Assembly: GCA_964387935.1 (NCBI GenBank)
Contig: CAYLZN010000114.1
Location: 1 to 15,304 of the forward strand
Source of the DNA: CAYLZN01 sp964387935
GTDB lineage: Bacteria > Acidobacteriota > Vicinamibacteria > Vicinamibacterales > JAFNAJ01
Reading direction: 5' to 3'
DNA: 15,304 nucleotides
In this document: piece after piece, positions 7,497 to 14,635 of the stretch
Layout: every line of letters starts with the position of its first letter
How positions within the stretch are numbered: the first letter of the stretch is position 1
Notes under the pieces: generated by a model
The model's input: only the letters and a program-made list of their open reading frames with translations
Database searches by the model: none
Told to the model about the DNA's origin: nothing
Made by a program: the position numbers and the translations under genes

Positions 7497-8459
7497 ATGA
7501 AGGCTCTGATCACCGGCGGTGCCGGGTTCGTTGGCTCCCATCTGTCCGATCTGCTGCTCGACCGCGGGCACGAGGTGCTCGTGCTCGACAACCTCTCGAC
7601 GGGCTCGATCGAGAACATCGAGCACCTGAAGCAGCACCCGCGGTTCCGGTACACCATCGATTCGGTCACGAACGAACCGGTCCTGGCCGAGCACGTGGAC
7701 TGGTGCGACGTCGTCTTTCACCTGGCCGCCGCCGTCGGCGTGAAGAAGATCGTCGAAGAGCCCGTGAGCACGATCGAGACCAACGTGCACGGTACCGAGG
7801 TGGTGCTGCGGAACGCGAACAAGAAGAAGCGTCTCGTGCTCATCGCGTCCACGTCGGAGGTCTACGGCAAGAGCGTGGACGTGCCGTTCCGCGAGGATTC
7901 GGACCTGGTGATGGGGCCGACGCCCAAGCACCGCTGGGCCTACGCCTGCAGCAAGGCCATCGATGAATTCCTCGCGCTCGCCTACTGGAAGGAACGCAAG
8001 CTGCCCGTGATCATCGTGCGGCTGTTCAACACGGTCGGACCGCGTCAGACCGGGCAGTACGGGATGGTGATCCCGAACTTCGTGCGCCAGGCGCTCGCCG
8101 GGCATCCGATCACCGTCTTCGGCGACGGCACGCAGTCGCGCAGCTTCACGTACGTCGGCGACGTGGTCCGCGGGCTGCTCGCCCTCGTCGAGGAGCCGCG
8201 CGCCGTCGGCGAGGTCTTCAACATCGGACATGGCGCCGAGATCACGATCCGGGAGCTGGCGGAGAAAGTGAAGGCACTGACGGGGAGCGCGTCGCCCATC
8301 CACACGATTCCATACGACCAGGCCTACGAGGCCGGCTTCGAGGACATGCCGCGCCGCGTCCCCGACATCTCGAAGATCCGCGATCTCGTCGGCTACCAGC
8401 CCACCGTGGCGCTCGACGAGATCCTCGAGAAGGTCATCGACCACTTCCGCAGCCGCTGA
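7497..8459 (+). CDS. NAD-dependent sugar-nucleotide epimerase/dehydratase (extended SDR)
   Basis: The 320-residue protein has the extended short-chain dehydrogenase layout: the NAD-binding GGAGFVGSH (7-15), D31 at the end of the second strand, an STSEVYG segment (118-124) and the catalytic Y149-x3-K153 (YACSK). RSFTYVGD (215-222) is the usual marker of the sugar-binding part. STSEVYG and RSFTYV favour the UDP-glucose 4-epimerase / UDP-glucuronate decarboxylase neighbourhood, so the substrate is probably a UDP- or dTDP-sugar in the cytoplasm. Epimerase and decarboxylase activities cannot be told apart here. It is directly followed (TGAATG) by the radical SAM/SPASM gene, so the two are very likely co-transcribed and may act on the same glycan precursor. 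Confidence 0.92.
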   Translation: MKALITGGAGFVGSHLSDLLLDRGHEVLVLDNLSTGSIENIEHLKQHPRFRYTIDSVTNEPVLAEHVDWCDVVFHLAAAVGVKKIVEEPVSTIETNVHGTEVVLRNANKKKRLVLIASTSEVYGKSVDVPFREDSDLVMGPTPKHRWAYACSKAIDEFLALAYWKERKLPVIIVRLFNTVGPRQTGQYGMVIPNFVRQALAGHPITVFGDGTQSRSFTYVGDVVRGLLALVEEPRAVGEVFNIGHGAEITIRELAEKVKALTGSASPIHTIPYDQAYEAGFEDMPRRVPDISKIRDLVGYQPTVALDEILEKVIDHFRSR

Positions 8460-9410
8460 ATGCCCCTCCGCAAGTCCGCCCGTGCCCTGGTCGAACGGAC
8501 CCTGCTCGCGCAGGCCAAGCCGGTGCGGCGCCTGCTGCTCGCGACCGGCCGCGACCGGGCCCCGCGCCTGCCGGAGATCGTCCAGATCGAGAGCACCAAC
8601 ATCTGCAACGCCAAGTGCGTGTTCTGCCCGAGGGACGAGATGGACCGCAAACAGGGCGTCATGTCCTGGGAGCTGTTCACCAAGGTCACCGACGAGTGCG
8701 TGGCCCTCGGCATTCCGAGCATCCGCCTCCACAACTACGGCGAAGCGCTCCTCGACCGCCGGCTCGTGGACAAGATCCGGTACGCCAAGCAGCGGGGCGT
8801 CCGCGAGGTCGGCATCATCAGCAACGGCTCGCTGATCACCGACGAGATCGCCCGCGGCCTGGTCGAGGGCGGCCTCGACGCGATCAACATCAGCGTGGAC
8901 GCCGCCGGCCGTGAGGTCTTCGAACGCACCCGCATCGGCCTGAAGTACGACAGGGTCATCGCCGGCATCGAGCGGATCCTCTCGGCGCGCGCCGCGCTCG
9001 GACGGACCCGACCCAAGCTGGTGCTGTCCTTCGTCCGCCAGGCGCAAGACTCCGCCGAGGAACAGGCGTTCATCGCACAGTGGAAGGCCCGCGCGGACAA
9101 GATCCACATCACCGACCTGCACAACTGGGCCGGCACGCTGCATCACGACGCCGACGTGCGATTCCCCTGTTACCGCGCCTGGCTCACCTTCACCGTGCTG
9201 TGGGACGGGCGCGTGTCGCTGTGCTGCGCCGATTTCGACGGGCGGCACATCCTCGGCGACCTGAAGACCCAGTCCATTGTCGAGGTGTGGAACGGCGAGG
9301 CCTACCGCGCGACGCGCGCCGCGCACCTCGACCACGGGGGGCCGCAGATCTGCCAGTCGTGCGATCTGCCACGAAAGGACTCCCCCCTGTGGATCACAAA
9401 ACTGTACTGA
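8460..9410 (+). CDS. Radical SAM/SPASM domain protein
   Basis: This 316-residue protein begins at the base after the upstream stop. C49, C53 and C56 in CNAKCVFC form the CX3CX2C radical SAM 4Fe-4S site, followed by NYGEALL (92-98) in place of the usual GGEP-type motif, ISNGSLI and INISVDA. The C-terminal quarter is SPASM-like, with C237, the pair C255-C256, and C298/C301, near LWDGRVSLCCADF and the typical LGDL...S-I-EVWN stretch. SPASM proteins mature peptides or oxidise sugars and other small molecules using auxiliary Fe-S clusters. No small precursor peptide is visible next to it, so a sugar or lipid substrate fits the setting better, but this is inference. About 38 residues with several basic positions precede the core. 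Confidence 0.9.
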   Translation: MPLRKSARALVERTLLAQAKPVRRLLLATGRDRAPRLPEIVQIESTNICNAKCVFCPRDEMDRKQGVMSWELFTKVTDECVALGIPSIRLHNYGEALLDRRLVDKIRYAKQRGVREVGIISNGSLITDEIARGLVEGGLDAINISVDAAGREVFERTRIGLKYDRVIAGIERILSARAALGRTRPKLVLSFVRQAQDSAEEQAFIAQWKARADKIHITDLHNWAGTLHHDADVRFPCYRAWLTFTVLWDGRVSLCCADFDGRHILGDLKTQSIVEVWNGEAYRATRAAHLDHGGPQICQSCDLPRKDSPLWITKLY

Positions 9411-9419
9411 AGGGAAGAT

Positions 9420-9433
9420 CCGGCCCTCGCCGG
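9420..9433 (+). terminator. Possible terminator hairpin after the SPASM gene
   Basis: CCGGC (9420-9424) and GCCGG (9429-9433) can pair around the loop CCTC ten bases after the stop, and an overlapping GGCC-GGCA-GGCC stem (9432-9443) offers an alternative. There is no T-run, so it could only be a weak or factor-dependent terminator, or chance in GC-rich DNA. Confidence 0.25.
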
Positions 9434-9441
9434 CCGGCAGG

Positions 9442-9469
9442 CCGACACTTCTGAGGTTCCTGTTACACT
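9442..9469 (+). promoter_or_regulatory. Putative promoter with extended -10 for the repeat-protein operon
   Basis: TGTTACACT (9461-9469) is an extended -10 with the hexamer TACACT at 9464-9469. CCGACA (9442-9447) lies 16 bases upstream and keeps four of six -35 bases. Transcription would begin near 9476, giving a leader of about 84 bases before ATG 9560, the longest leader in the window. The following AGGAG (9548-9552), seven bases before that ATG, is the clearest ribosome-binding site here and decides the start over the upstream in-frame GTG at 9527. Confidence 0.5.
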
Positions 9470-9559
9470 CATTTGATCGCCGCTCGGGGCTGGCCGAAGT
9501 TGCCCATCGTCCGATAAGCGAAACGGGTGGTTCATTGCGTGCAAGGCAGGAGTTATTCG

Positions 9560-12172
9560 ATGCGACGTATTGCTGGGTTCGGGGCTGGGTGCTTGCTTGC
9601 GATCATGGCCGTGCTGCTGCAGCCGTCGGAGTCGCTGGCGCAGGCCGCCCGCCTCGGTGAGTCCTTTTTCGTATCCGCCGGCAACTCGCCGGTCAGGTTC
9701 CCCGACGTCGAGTTCGACAGCCTGAACGCCGTCTATCTCGTCGTCAACGGCCAGTTCAGGGTGACCGGGCAGTTCGTCAGCCGCGACGGCGGGCGGATCG
9801 GGGAGTCGTTCACGGCGATCCCATCGCGCGCCGCCATCACGGCGCGCGTCGCCTACGCGCCAGGACCCAACGTGTTCCTGGTCACGTTCATCGACGAGTC
9901 CCAGGCCAGGAACGAGACCATCGGCGGCCGGCTCCTGCGGTTCGGCCCCGGAGGCGTGCCCGAGTTCCTGACCGGTGAATTCGTGATCGCCAGCAACGGC
10001 CGCGCCAAGCACCTCGAATCCGCGCCGAGCGTGGCCTGGTCCTCGGCCAGCAATGAGTTCCTCGTCACGTGGGCCGAGTATCGGCAGGCCGGCGGCCCGG
10101 ACGTGCTGGCGCAGCGCGTGTCCGCGAGTGGCCAACTCCTGGGAGGCGAGATCCTCATCAGTACCTCAGGGGCGTGGGAAGGCCTTCCCGCCGTGGCCTA
10201 CAACTCCCAGCAGGACGAGTTCGCCGTGGCCCTGATGTTCGAGCCTGCGTCCGGCGGGCAATACGCCCGGCTGGTCAGGGTCAAGCCCGGCAGCGGAGCG
10301 GTCCTCGGCGCCAACAACCTGTACGGGAGCGCAGGCCTCAACAACTACCCTGAGGTGGCCTACGACACCAGTCGCAACCGTTACCTCGTGATCTCCTGGT
10401 ACTTCACGAGCAACGCCGACGTGTGGGGCATGTTCGCGGACGCGTCCCTCCAGCCGATCGGCAACCTGATCCCGGTGGCCGCCAACCCGTGGTTCGAAGG
10501 CGGCGACGGGATCGGGCTGGCCTTCAACTCGTACGCGGACGCGTATTTCGCGGCATTCCAGGGCCCCAGTTCCGACACGCTTGGGGTGTCGGTGTCCGGA
10601 GACGGCGTGCCGGACACCGTGTTCAGAGCCATGGTGAGCGGGGCCCGGCTCGACATCTTCCAGCCCCAGGTGGCCGCCGACACGGGCATGGCGCGCTGGA
10701 TGGTCGCCACGTCGGTGGACTACAACCGGATGATGGGGCAGATCCTGGAGACCAAGGGCCGGTCCGCTCCTCCGCCCCCGCCGCCACCGCCACCGCCGCC
10801 GCCCCCGCCGCCAACCTCGGCGCAAATCGACCTGAGTTACCAGGCCGCGCCGAACGGCAGCTGGTTCTTCGCCGAGGCCGTCACCGGGGGATCGCTCGGG
10901 TTCGAGACGTATCTGCTCCTGGCCAATCCCAACACGCAGCCGGTGGCACTCAAGGCGTACATCGCCCGCGGCACGGACGGTTTCACCGTCGAAAAGGACC
11001 TGACCCTCGCGGCCCAGTCGCGTACGACGCTGCGCCTCGGGGACTACGTCGCGGAGGGCGCCTATGGCGTCGTCCTCCAGTCCCGTACTCCAGGCGCGGA
11101 TGTGTTCGCCGAGCGCTCGACCTACTGGGGGCGCACGTGGGGCGAAGGCGGGGCCTTGTCCGAGGGCCGTCACGACACGCGGACGACGTGGTACTTCGCC
11201 GAGGGGTCGCTGAAGAACTCCTTCTTCGACAACTTCTTCCTGGTCTTCAACCCGTCGAACACGCAGACCGCGAACGTCCAGGTCACCTTCATGCTGCAGG
11301 ATGGGCAGGGCACGGTGGTGCGCACGTACCCCGTGGCGCCGCGCGCCCGACTCACGGTGCACGCCAACACGATCGGCGAGCTCGCCGGGAAGGACTTCGG
11401 CACCCGCGTGGATGCCGACGTGCCCGTCGTCGCTGAACGCGCGATGTACTGGGGTCCGGGGTGGCAGGGCGGCACGTCCACCGTGGGCGCGTCGGAGACG
11501 TCGCCAATCTGGCTCTTCGCAGAAGGTGCGGCCGCCCCCGGCTTCGACACCTATTTGACGGTGCTCAATCCCAACGGCGCCGCGACGACCGTCGATGTGA
11601 CGTTCATGGGTGAGGCCGGACAGCTCGGGCCGGTGCGTTCGTTCTGGATCGCCGGCAACTCGCGTACGACGATCTGGGTCACGGGACAGGTCGGACACGC
11701 CGGAGCCGTGGGCGCGAGGATCGTGAGCCGTGAAGGCCTCGGGATCGTGTGCGAGCGTTCCACCTACTGGGGGAACGGCCAGTGGGTCGAGGGATCCAGC
11801 GCGACCGGCGTCACGGTGCCGGCACCGGTGTGGTATCTCCCGGAAGGCGTGTCGATCAATGGGTTCGATACGTTCGCGCTGATCGCCAACCCGAACCCGT
11901 ACTGGGTCAAGGTACGGGTGTGGCCGATCCACAACGACGGCGGCCGGCCCTACCCGGTGGACATCGACATCGAGCCCAACGGGAGGGAGACGATCTGGGT
12001 CAACAAGGACCCGCGCTTCCCCGCCGAGGTCAGCACCACGTTCTCCCTGCTGGTGGAGACCCTGACGCCTGGTGCGGGGGTCATTGCCGAGGAGGCCATC
12101 TACTGGCGATCCGACTCCGCGCACTACTGGCAGGGTGGCAGCGCCGCCATCGGGTTGCCGCGCTACCAGTAG
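9560..12172 (+). CDS. Secreted modular protein: propeller-like N-terminal half, polyproline linker, four ~108-residue repeats
   Basis: The 870-residue protein begins with a signal peptide (MRRIAGF, hydrophobic core, cleavage near SLAQA, about residue 29). Residues 30-400 contain recurring blocks such as PSVAWSSASNEFLVTW and PAVAYNSQQDEFAVAL with following L-x-x-R-V-x strands, suggesting a beta-propeller-like fold. A run of 15 prolines (404-418) then leads to four tandem domains beginning at W435, W544, W651 and W758. Each opens with W-(F/Y/L)-x-(A/P)-E, continues with a FDT-like strand and an NPN/NPS turn, and ends with an (E)R-x-x-YW motif. These resemble DUF5719-type extracellular repeats seen in Acidobacteria, Actinobacteria and Chloroflexi; the exact family name is from memory. 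A cell-surface or secreted binding/adhesive role is plausible but unproven. The 5' end is less GC-rich than the rest. It is followed after two bases by the first HEAT gene, implying one transcript. Confidence 0.88.
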   Translation: MRRIAGFGAGCLLAIMAVLLQPSESLAQAARLGESFFVSAGNSPVRFPDVEFDSLNAVYLVVNGQFRVTGQFVSRDGGRIGESFTAIPSRAAITARVAYAPGPNVFLVTFIDESQARNETIGGRLLRFGPGGVPEFLTGEFVIASNGRAKHLESAPSVAWSSASNEFLVTWAEYRQAGGPDVLAQRVSASGQLLGGEILISTSGAWEGLPAVAYNSQQDEFAVALMFEPASGGQYARLVRVKPGSGAVLGANNLYGSAGLNNYPEVAYDTSRNRYLVISWYFTSNADVWGMFADASLQPIGNLIPVAANPWFEGGDGIGLAFNSYADAYFAAFQGPSSDTLGVSVSGDGVPDTVFRAMVSGARLDIFQPQVAADTGMARWMVATSVDYNRMMGQILETKGRSAPPPPPPPPPPPPPPPTSAQIDLSYQAAPNGSWFFAEAVTGGSLGFETYLLLANPNTQPVALKAYIARGTDGFTVEKDLTLAAQSRTTLRLGDYVAEGAYGVVLQSRTPGADVFAERSTYWGRTWGEGGALSEGRHDTRTTWYFAEGSLKNSFFDNFFLVFNPSNTQTANVQVTFMLQDGQGTVVRTYPVAPRARLTVHANTIGELAGKDFGTRVDADVPVVAERAMYWGPGWQGGTSTVGASETSPIWLFAEGAAAPGFDTYLTVLNPNGAATTVDVTFMGEAGQLGPVRSFWIAGNSRTTIWVTGQVGHAGAVGARIVSREGLGIVCERSTYWGNGQWVEGSSATGVTVPAPVWYLPEGVSINGFDTFALIANPNPYWVKVRVWPIHNDGGRPYPVDIDIEPNGRETIWVNKDPRFPAEVSTTFSLLVETLTPGAGVIAEEAIYWRSDSAHYWQGGSAAIGLPRYQ
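10769..10813 (+). repeat. Polyproline-coding CCN tract (15 codons)
   Basis: Fifteen consecutive proline codons (mostly CCG, with CCC, CCA and one CCT) form an interdomain linker between the propeller-like half and the four C-terminal domains. The pure C/G/A make-up makes it prone to replication slippage; changes of whole codons would keep frame. Translation here would be expected to depend on EF-P. Confidence 0.9.
10862..12172 (+). repeat. Four tandem protein repeats of ~107-113 residues
   Basis: Repeat starts are marked by tryptophan codons at 10862, 11189, 11510 and 11831 (unit lengths 109, 107, 107 and 113 residues). The shared skeleton is W-(F/Y/L)-(F/L)-(A/P)-E at the start, NPN or NPS about 25-30 residues in, and ERSTYWG, ERAMYWG, ERSTYWG or EEAIYWR near the end. 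The DNA copies are clearly diverged, so this is an old domain duplication and not a recent DNA repeat. Confidence 0.85.
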
Positions 12173-12174
12173 GT

Positions 12175-13335
12175 ATGAGCCAGGCTCGCGGCGCGGTGGC
12201 CGCTCTCGTGTGCGTCGGGGCGGTTGCCGCCCTCATCCCGGTCGCCGCGGCACAGTCAGGCGCCACGGCCGAAGACCGACTGGCCAGGGCGAAGACGGCG
12301 CTGGGCCGCGGTGAGACGAAGCAGGCCTTCGCACTCATCGACGAGGTCCTGACGGCGACGCCCGGTCGGCGCGATGCCGCGGCCCTGAAAATCGAGACGC
12401 TGAGCGGTGAGGGCGACTGGGCCGCCGCCCACGCGGCCTACTCCGCCTGGCGGACGGCCAGCCAGAAGGACGACCAGGCGCTGCTCGTCCCGGTGTCCCG
12501 CGCCGTCCTGCTGGATATTGCCGGGGCCGACCAGGGCCTCAAGGCGGAGGCCCTGGAACGACTGGCGTGTGCCGGCGATGCCAAGGTGCTCGAGCAGCTC
12601 AAGCCGCCGAAGACGGACCGCGCGACTGCGCCTGCCCTCGACGCGCTCTTCGTGCTCGCCCGCTTCGGAGACGAGGCTGCCCTCGCCGAGGTGCGGCGCA
12701 CCGCGTCGGCAGGGGCTCGTGGCGCGCGCATCAGCGCGCTGCAGACACTGGAGCGGATCAAGGACCGGAGCCTGGCCGGCGAGCTCGAGCGAGCGCTCGC
12801 CGACGCCGATCCCACGGTGCGGCTCGCGGCCGCGACGCTGGCGCGCCGGTCTCCCAGCCCGCGACTCGCCGCGCCGCTGAAGGCCCTGCTCGACGACCGC
12901 ATCCTGCTGATGCGGCTCGAGGCTGCGGCCGCACTCCAGGCCCTGGGAGATCCCCGCGGGATTCCGTTGCTCGAGCAGGCACTGACCAGCGAATTCGTGG
13001 ATGCCCGCCTGGCGGCCGTACGCGGACTCGCCTCTGGCAAGAGCACCTCGTGGCAGCCAGTCGCCAGGGAGATTCTGAAGAACCGGGACGGCCTGTTCCG
13101 GCTGGAAGCGGCGGAGCTGTTGCTGACCGTCGACCCGCAGGCGGCCAACGCCGTCCTGCGTGAGGCGGGTGCAGACCCGAATCCTACGGTGCGAGGTGCG
13201 GTTGCCGCGGTGCTCGCGCGGCAGGCCGTACCCATGGTGGACCTGTTGTCCACGCTCGTCGCGGACTCCAGCCCGACGGTCCGTCTCGAAGCCGCGGGTC
13301 GCCTCGTGAACCCCACCTCGGCGTGCGTTCCCTGA
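12175..13335 (+). CDS. Secreted TPR/HEAT-repeat protein, first of a tandem paralogous pair
   Basis: The 386-residue protein starts at ATG 12175, two bases after the preceding stop. It has a signal peptide (cleavage near VAAAQ, about residue 26), a TPR-like helical stretch (33-95, with RLARAKTALGRGETKQAF) and HEAT-type helical repeats from about 125 to 376, marked by DADPTVRLAAA (210-220), LMRLEAAAALQALGDP, VDARLAAVRGLA and SSPTVRLEAAGRL. HEAT arrays of this kind are protein-binding scaffolds, here presumably in the periplasm or outside the cell. C132 (in RLACAGD) and C384 near the C-terminus (NPTSACVP) are both matched in the downstream paralog. The partner is unknown; the neighbouring repeat protein is a candidate by position only. 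Confidence 0.87.
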   Translation: MSQARGAVAALVCVGAVAALIPVAAAQSGATAEDRLARAKTALGRGETKQAFALIDEVLTATPGRRDAAALKIETLSGEGDWAAAHAAYSAWRTASQKDDQALLVPVSRAVLLDIAGADQGLKAEALERLACAGDAKVLEQLKPPKTDRATAPALDALFVLARFGDEAALAEVRRTASAGARGARISALQTLERIKDRSLAGELERALADADPTVRLAAATLARRSPSPRLAAPLKALLDDRILLMRLEAAAALQALGDPRGIPLLEQALTSEFVDARLAAVRGLASGKSTSWQPVAREILKNRDGLFRLEAAELLLTVDPQAANAVLREAGADPNPTVRGAVAAVLARQAVPMVDLLSTLVADSSPTVRLEAAGRLVNPTSACVP

Positions 13336-14468
13336 GTCCGCTGGTCGTCGCCGGCCTGCTCTTGATCCTCGGACAGGGCCTGTCCGCACAGCCCTCCGAT
13401 CCCCTGGCCGCGGCGCGCGACGCCCTGCGACGGGGCGAGACGACCCGGGCCGTGGCGCTCGCCGACGCGGAGCTCGGCCGTCACCCCAGGTCGCGCCCGG
13501 CCCTGACCCTCAAGATCGAGGCGCTCACCTCAGCCAACGACTGGGAAACCGCGATCGACGTGTACGACGTGCTCCTTGCGCTCAACGGAGCGGAGGACCG
13601 GCGGCTGCTCGAGGCGCTCTCGCGGGCCTTCCTGCGCGAGATGGTCGCGCTCTACCCCCAGGTCCGGGTGATGGCCCTGTCGCGTCTGGCATGTGCGGGC
13701 GACCGGCAGGCCTTGCTCGACCTCCGGCGGGCGCTGATGCAGGCGCGTCCGGACGACCTCGAGGCCCTGACGGCGAGCGCCAGGCTCGGCGAGCTCCAGG
13801 GCGTCGCCGCGCTGAGGACCCTGGCGACCAGCGGGCCGGTTCCGACCCGCGCGCTCGCACTGCAGGCCCTGCAGCGCGTCCGCGACCGGAGCGCGGGCGA
13901 GGCCGTCCTGGCGGCCGTTGAGCACGAGGACCTCTACCTTCGACTGACGGGCATCCGGGCGGCCCGGCTCCTGACGGTCGAGGCCGCCCGCCCCCGGCTT
14001 CGACTCCTGCTCAGCGACCCCAACGTCTTCGTGGCCGCGGAAGCTGCAGCGTCCCTGGCGACGCTGGGCGACGTCGATGCGGTCGGCAGGCTGAAGGCGC
14101 TCCAGTCACATCCGAGTCCGGACGTACGCCTCGCAGTACTCATCGGCTTGCTGTCCCAGGGAGCGGACCCGACGGTGCTGACCGGCCTGGAAGCCGTGGC
14201 GCGCTCGCGCAACGGCTCGGCCTGGCTGGCGGCCCTGGAGACTCTCCTCGACGCCGCACCGACACGAGGCGCCGACCTGGTACGGGAGGCGCTTGGGGAT
14301 CCGAACCCGAACGTCCGCCTCCTCGCGCTCCGGCTGTTTCCCCGGACGGGGCCCCCAGCGGAGCAGGATCTGGCCGCACTCCGTCTTCAACTGCGCGAAC
14401 CCCAGAACTTCATGAAGATGGAAGCGGCGACGGCCATTCTCGGTCCGACGGACCTCTGCGTCTTCTGA
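13323..14468 (+). CDS. Secreted TPR/HEAT-repeat protein, second tandem paralog
   Basis: The 381-residue protein begins at GTG 13323 inside the last codons of the preceding gene (13-base overlap), which implies coupled translation; this start gives a proper signal peptide (cleavage near GLSAQ, about residue 22). A TPR-like segment (28-90, with AARDALRRGETTRAVALA) matches the upstream paralog closely, as do ALSRLACAGD (118-127), followed by helical repeats, and the C-terminal GPTDLCVF. HEAT-like helices occur at DPNVFVAAEAAASLATLGD, SPDVRLAVLIGLL and NPNVRLLALRLF. Order, size, both cysteines (C124, C379) and the tail show that the pair arose by tandem duplication, though sequence identity between copies is modest. 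A role as an extracytoplasmic scaffold is likely; the target is unknown. Confidence 0.85.
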   Translation: MRSLSPLVVAGLLLILGQGLSAQPSDPLAAARDALRRGETTRAVALADAELGRHPRSRPALTLKIEALTSANDWETAIDVYDVLLALNGAEDRRLLEALSRAFLREMVALYPQVRVMALSRLACAGDRQALLDLRRALMQARPDDLEALTASARLGELQGVAALRTLATSGPVPTRALALQALQRVRDRSAGEAVLAAVEHEDLYLRLTGIRAARLLTVEAARPRLRLLLSDPNVFVAAEAAASLATLGDVDAVGRLKALQSHPSPDVRLAVLIGLLSQGADPTVLTGLEAVARSRNGSAWLAALETLLDAAPTRGADLVREALGDPNPNVRLLALRLFPRTGPPAEQDLAALRLQLREPQNFMKMEAATAILGPTDLCVF

Positions 14469-14482
14469 GAGTCGGGCGCAGA

Positions 14483-14512
14483 TGTCTCGATTCGAGGCAC
14501 GGCCAGACGGCC
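14483..14512 (+). terminator. Inverted repeat plus small hairpin after the HEAT genes (possible weak terminator or operator)
   Basis: TGTCTCGA (14483-14490) and TCGAGGCA (14492-14499) are inverted copies with one mismatch that becomes a G-U pair in RNA, 14 bases after the stop. GGCC-AGAC-GGCC (14501-14512) follows. Neither is trailed by a T-run. It may end the HEAT operon or act as a DNA-binding site; the evidence is structural only. The rest of the gap 14469-14635 holds no gene. Confidence 0.25.
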
Positions 14513-14612
14513 TCGGCGGTCGTCCGAACAGTTGACCGGGCGCACGGCCTGAATTGTGCACCCTTGTTTCCAGGTGACACCGTGACGCCATGTCGGTCCT
14601 GTCGACCGGGCG

Positions 14613-14618
14613 TATACT
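14613..14618 (+). promoter_or_regulatory. -10 box TATACT before the STN-domain protein gene
   Basis: TATACT lies 17 bases upstream of ATG 14636, so a leader of roughly ten bases is predicted. No good -35 is found. The 15 bases 14601-14615, which run into this box, repeat 14531-14545 with 12 of 15 matches, which could mark a regulator site. Confidence 0.45.
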
Positions 14619-14635
14619 GGGGATTGGAATCACCC

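Noticed and set aside
9491..9504. Sigma-54-like TGGCCGAAGTTGCC
   Set aside because: The GG and GC pairs are 10 bases apart instead of the required 12, so it does not fit a -24/-12 promoter.
9511..9551. Leader resembling a c-di-GMP (GEMM) riboswitch (GATAAGCGAAAC ... GTGCAAGGC)
   Set aside because: The similarity is superficial: the GAAA tetraloop helix and the GACGCAAAGC segment are not present in the right form or spacing.
9411..9559. Possible small precursor peptide for the SPASM enzyme
   Set aside because: No plausible short open frame with a ribosome site and a peptide-like composition was found in this gap.
10166..12124. Long minus-strand open frame opposite the repeat protein
   Set aside because: The plus-strand gene has a signal peptide, a ribosome site and clear repeats, while the minus frame has only biased composition.
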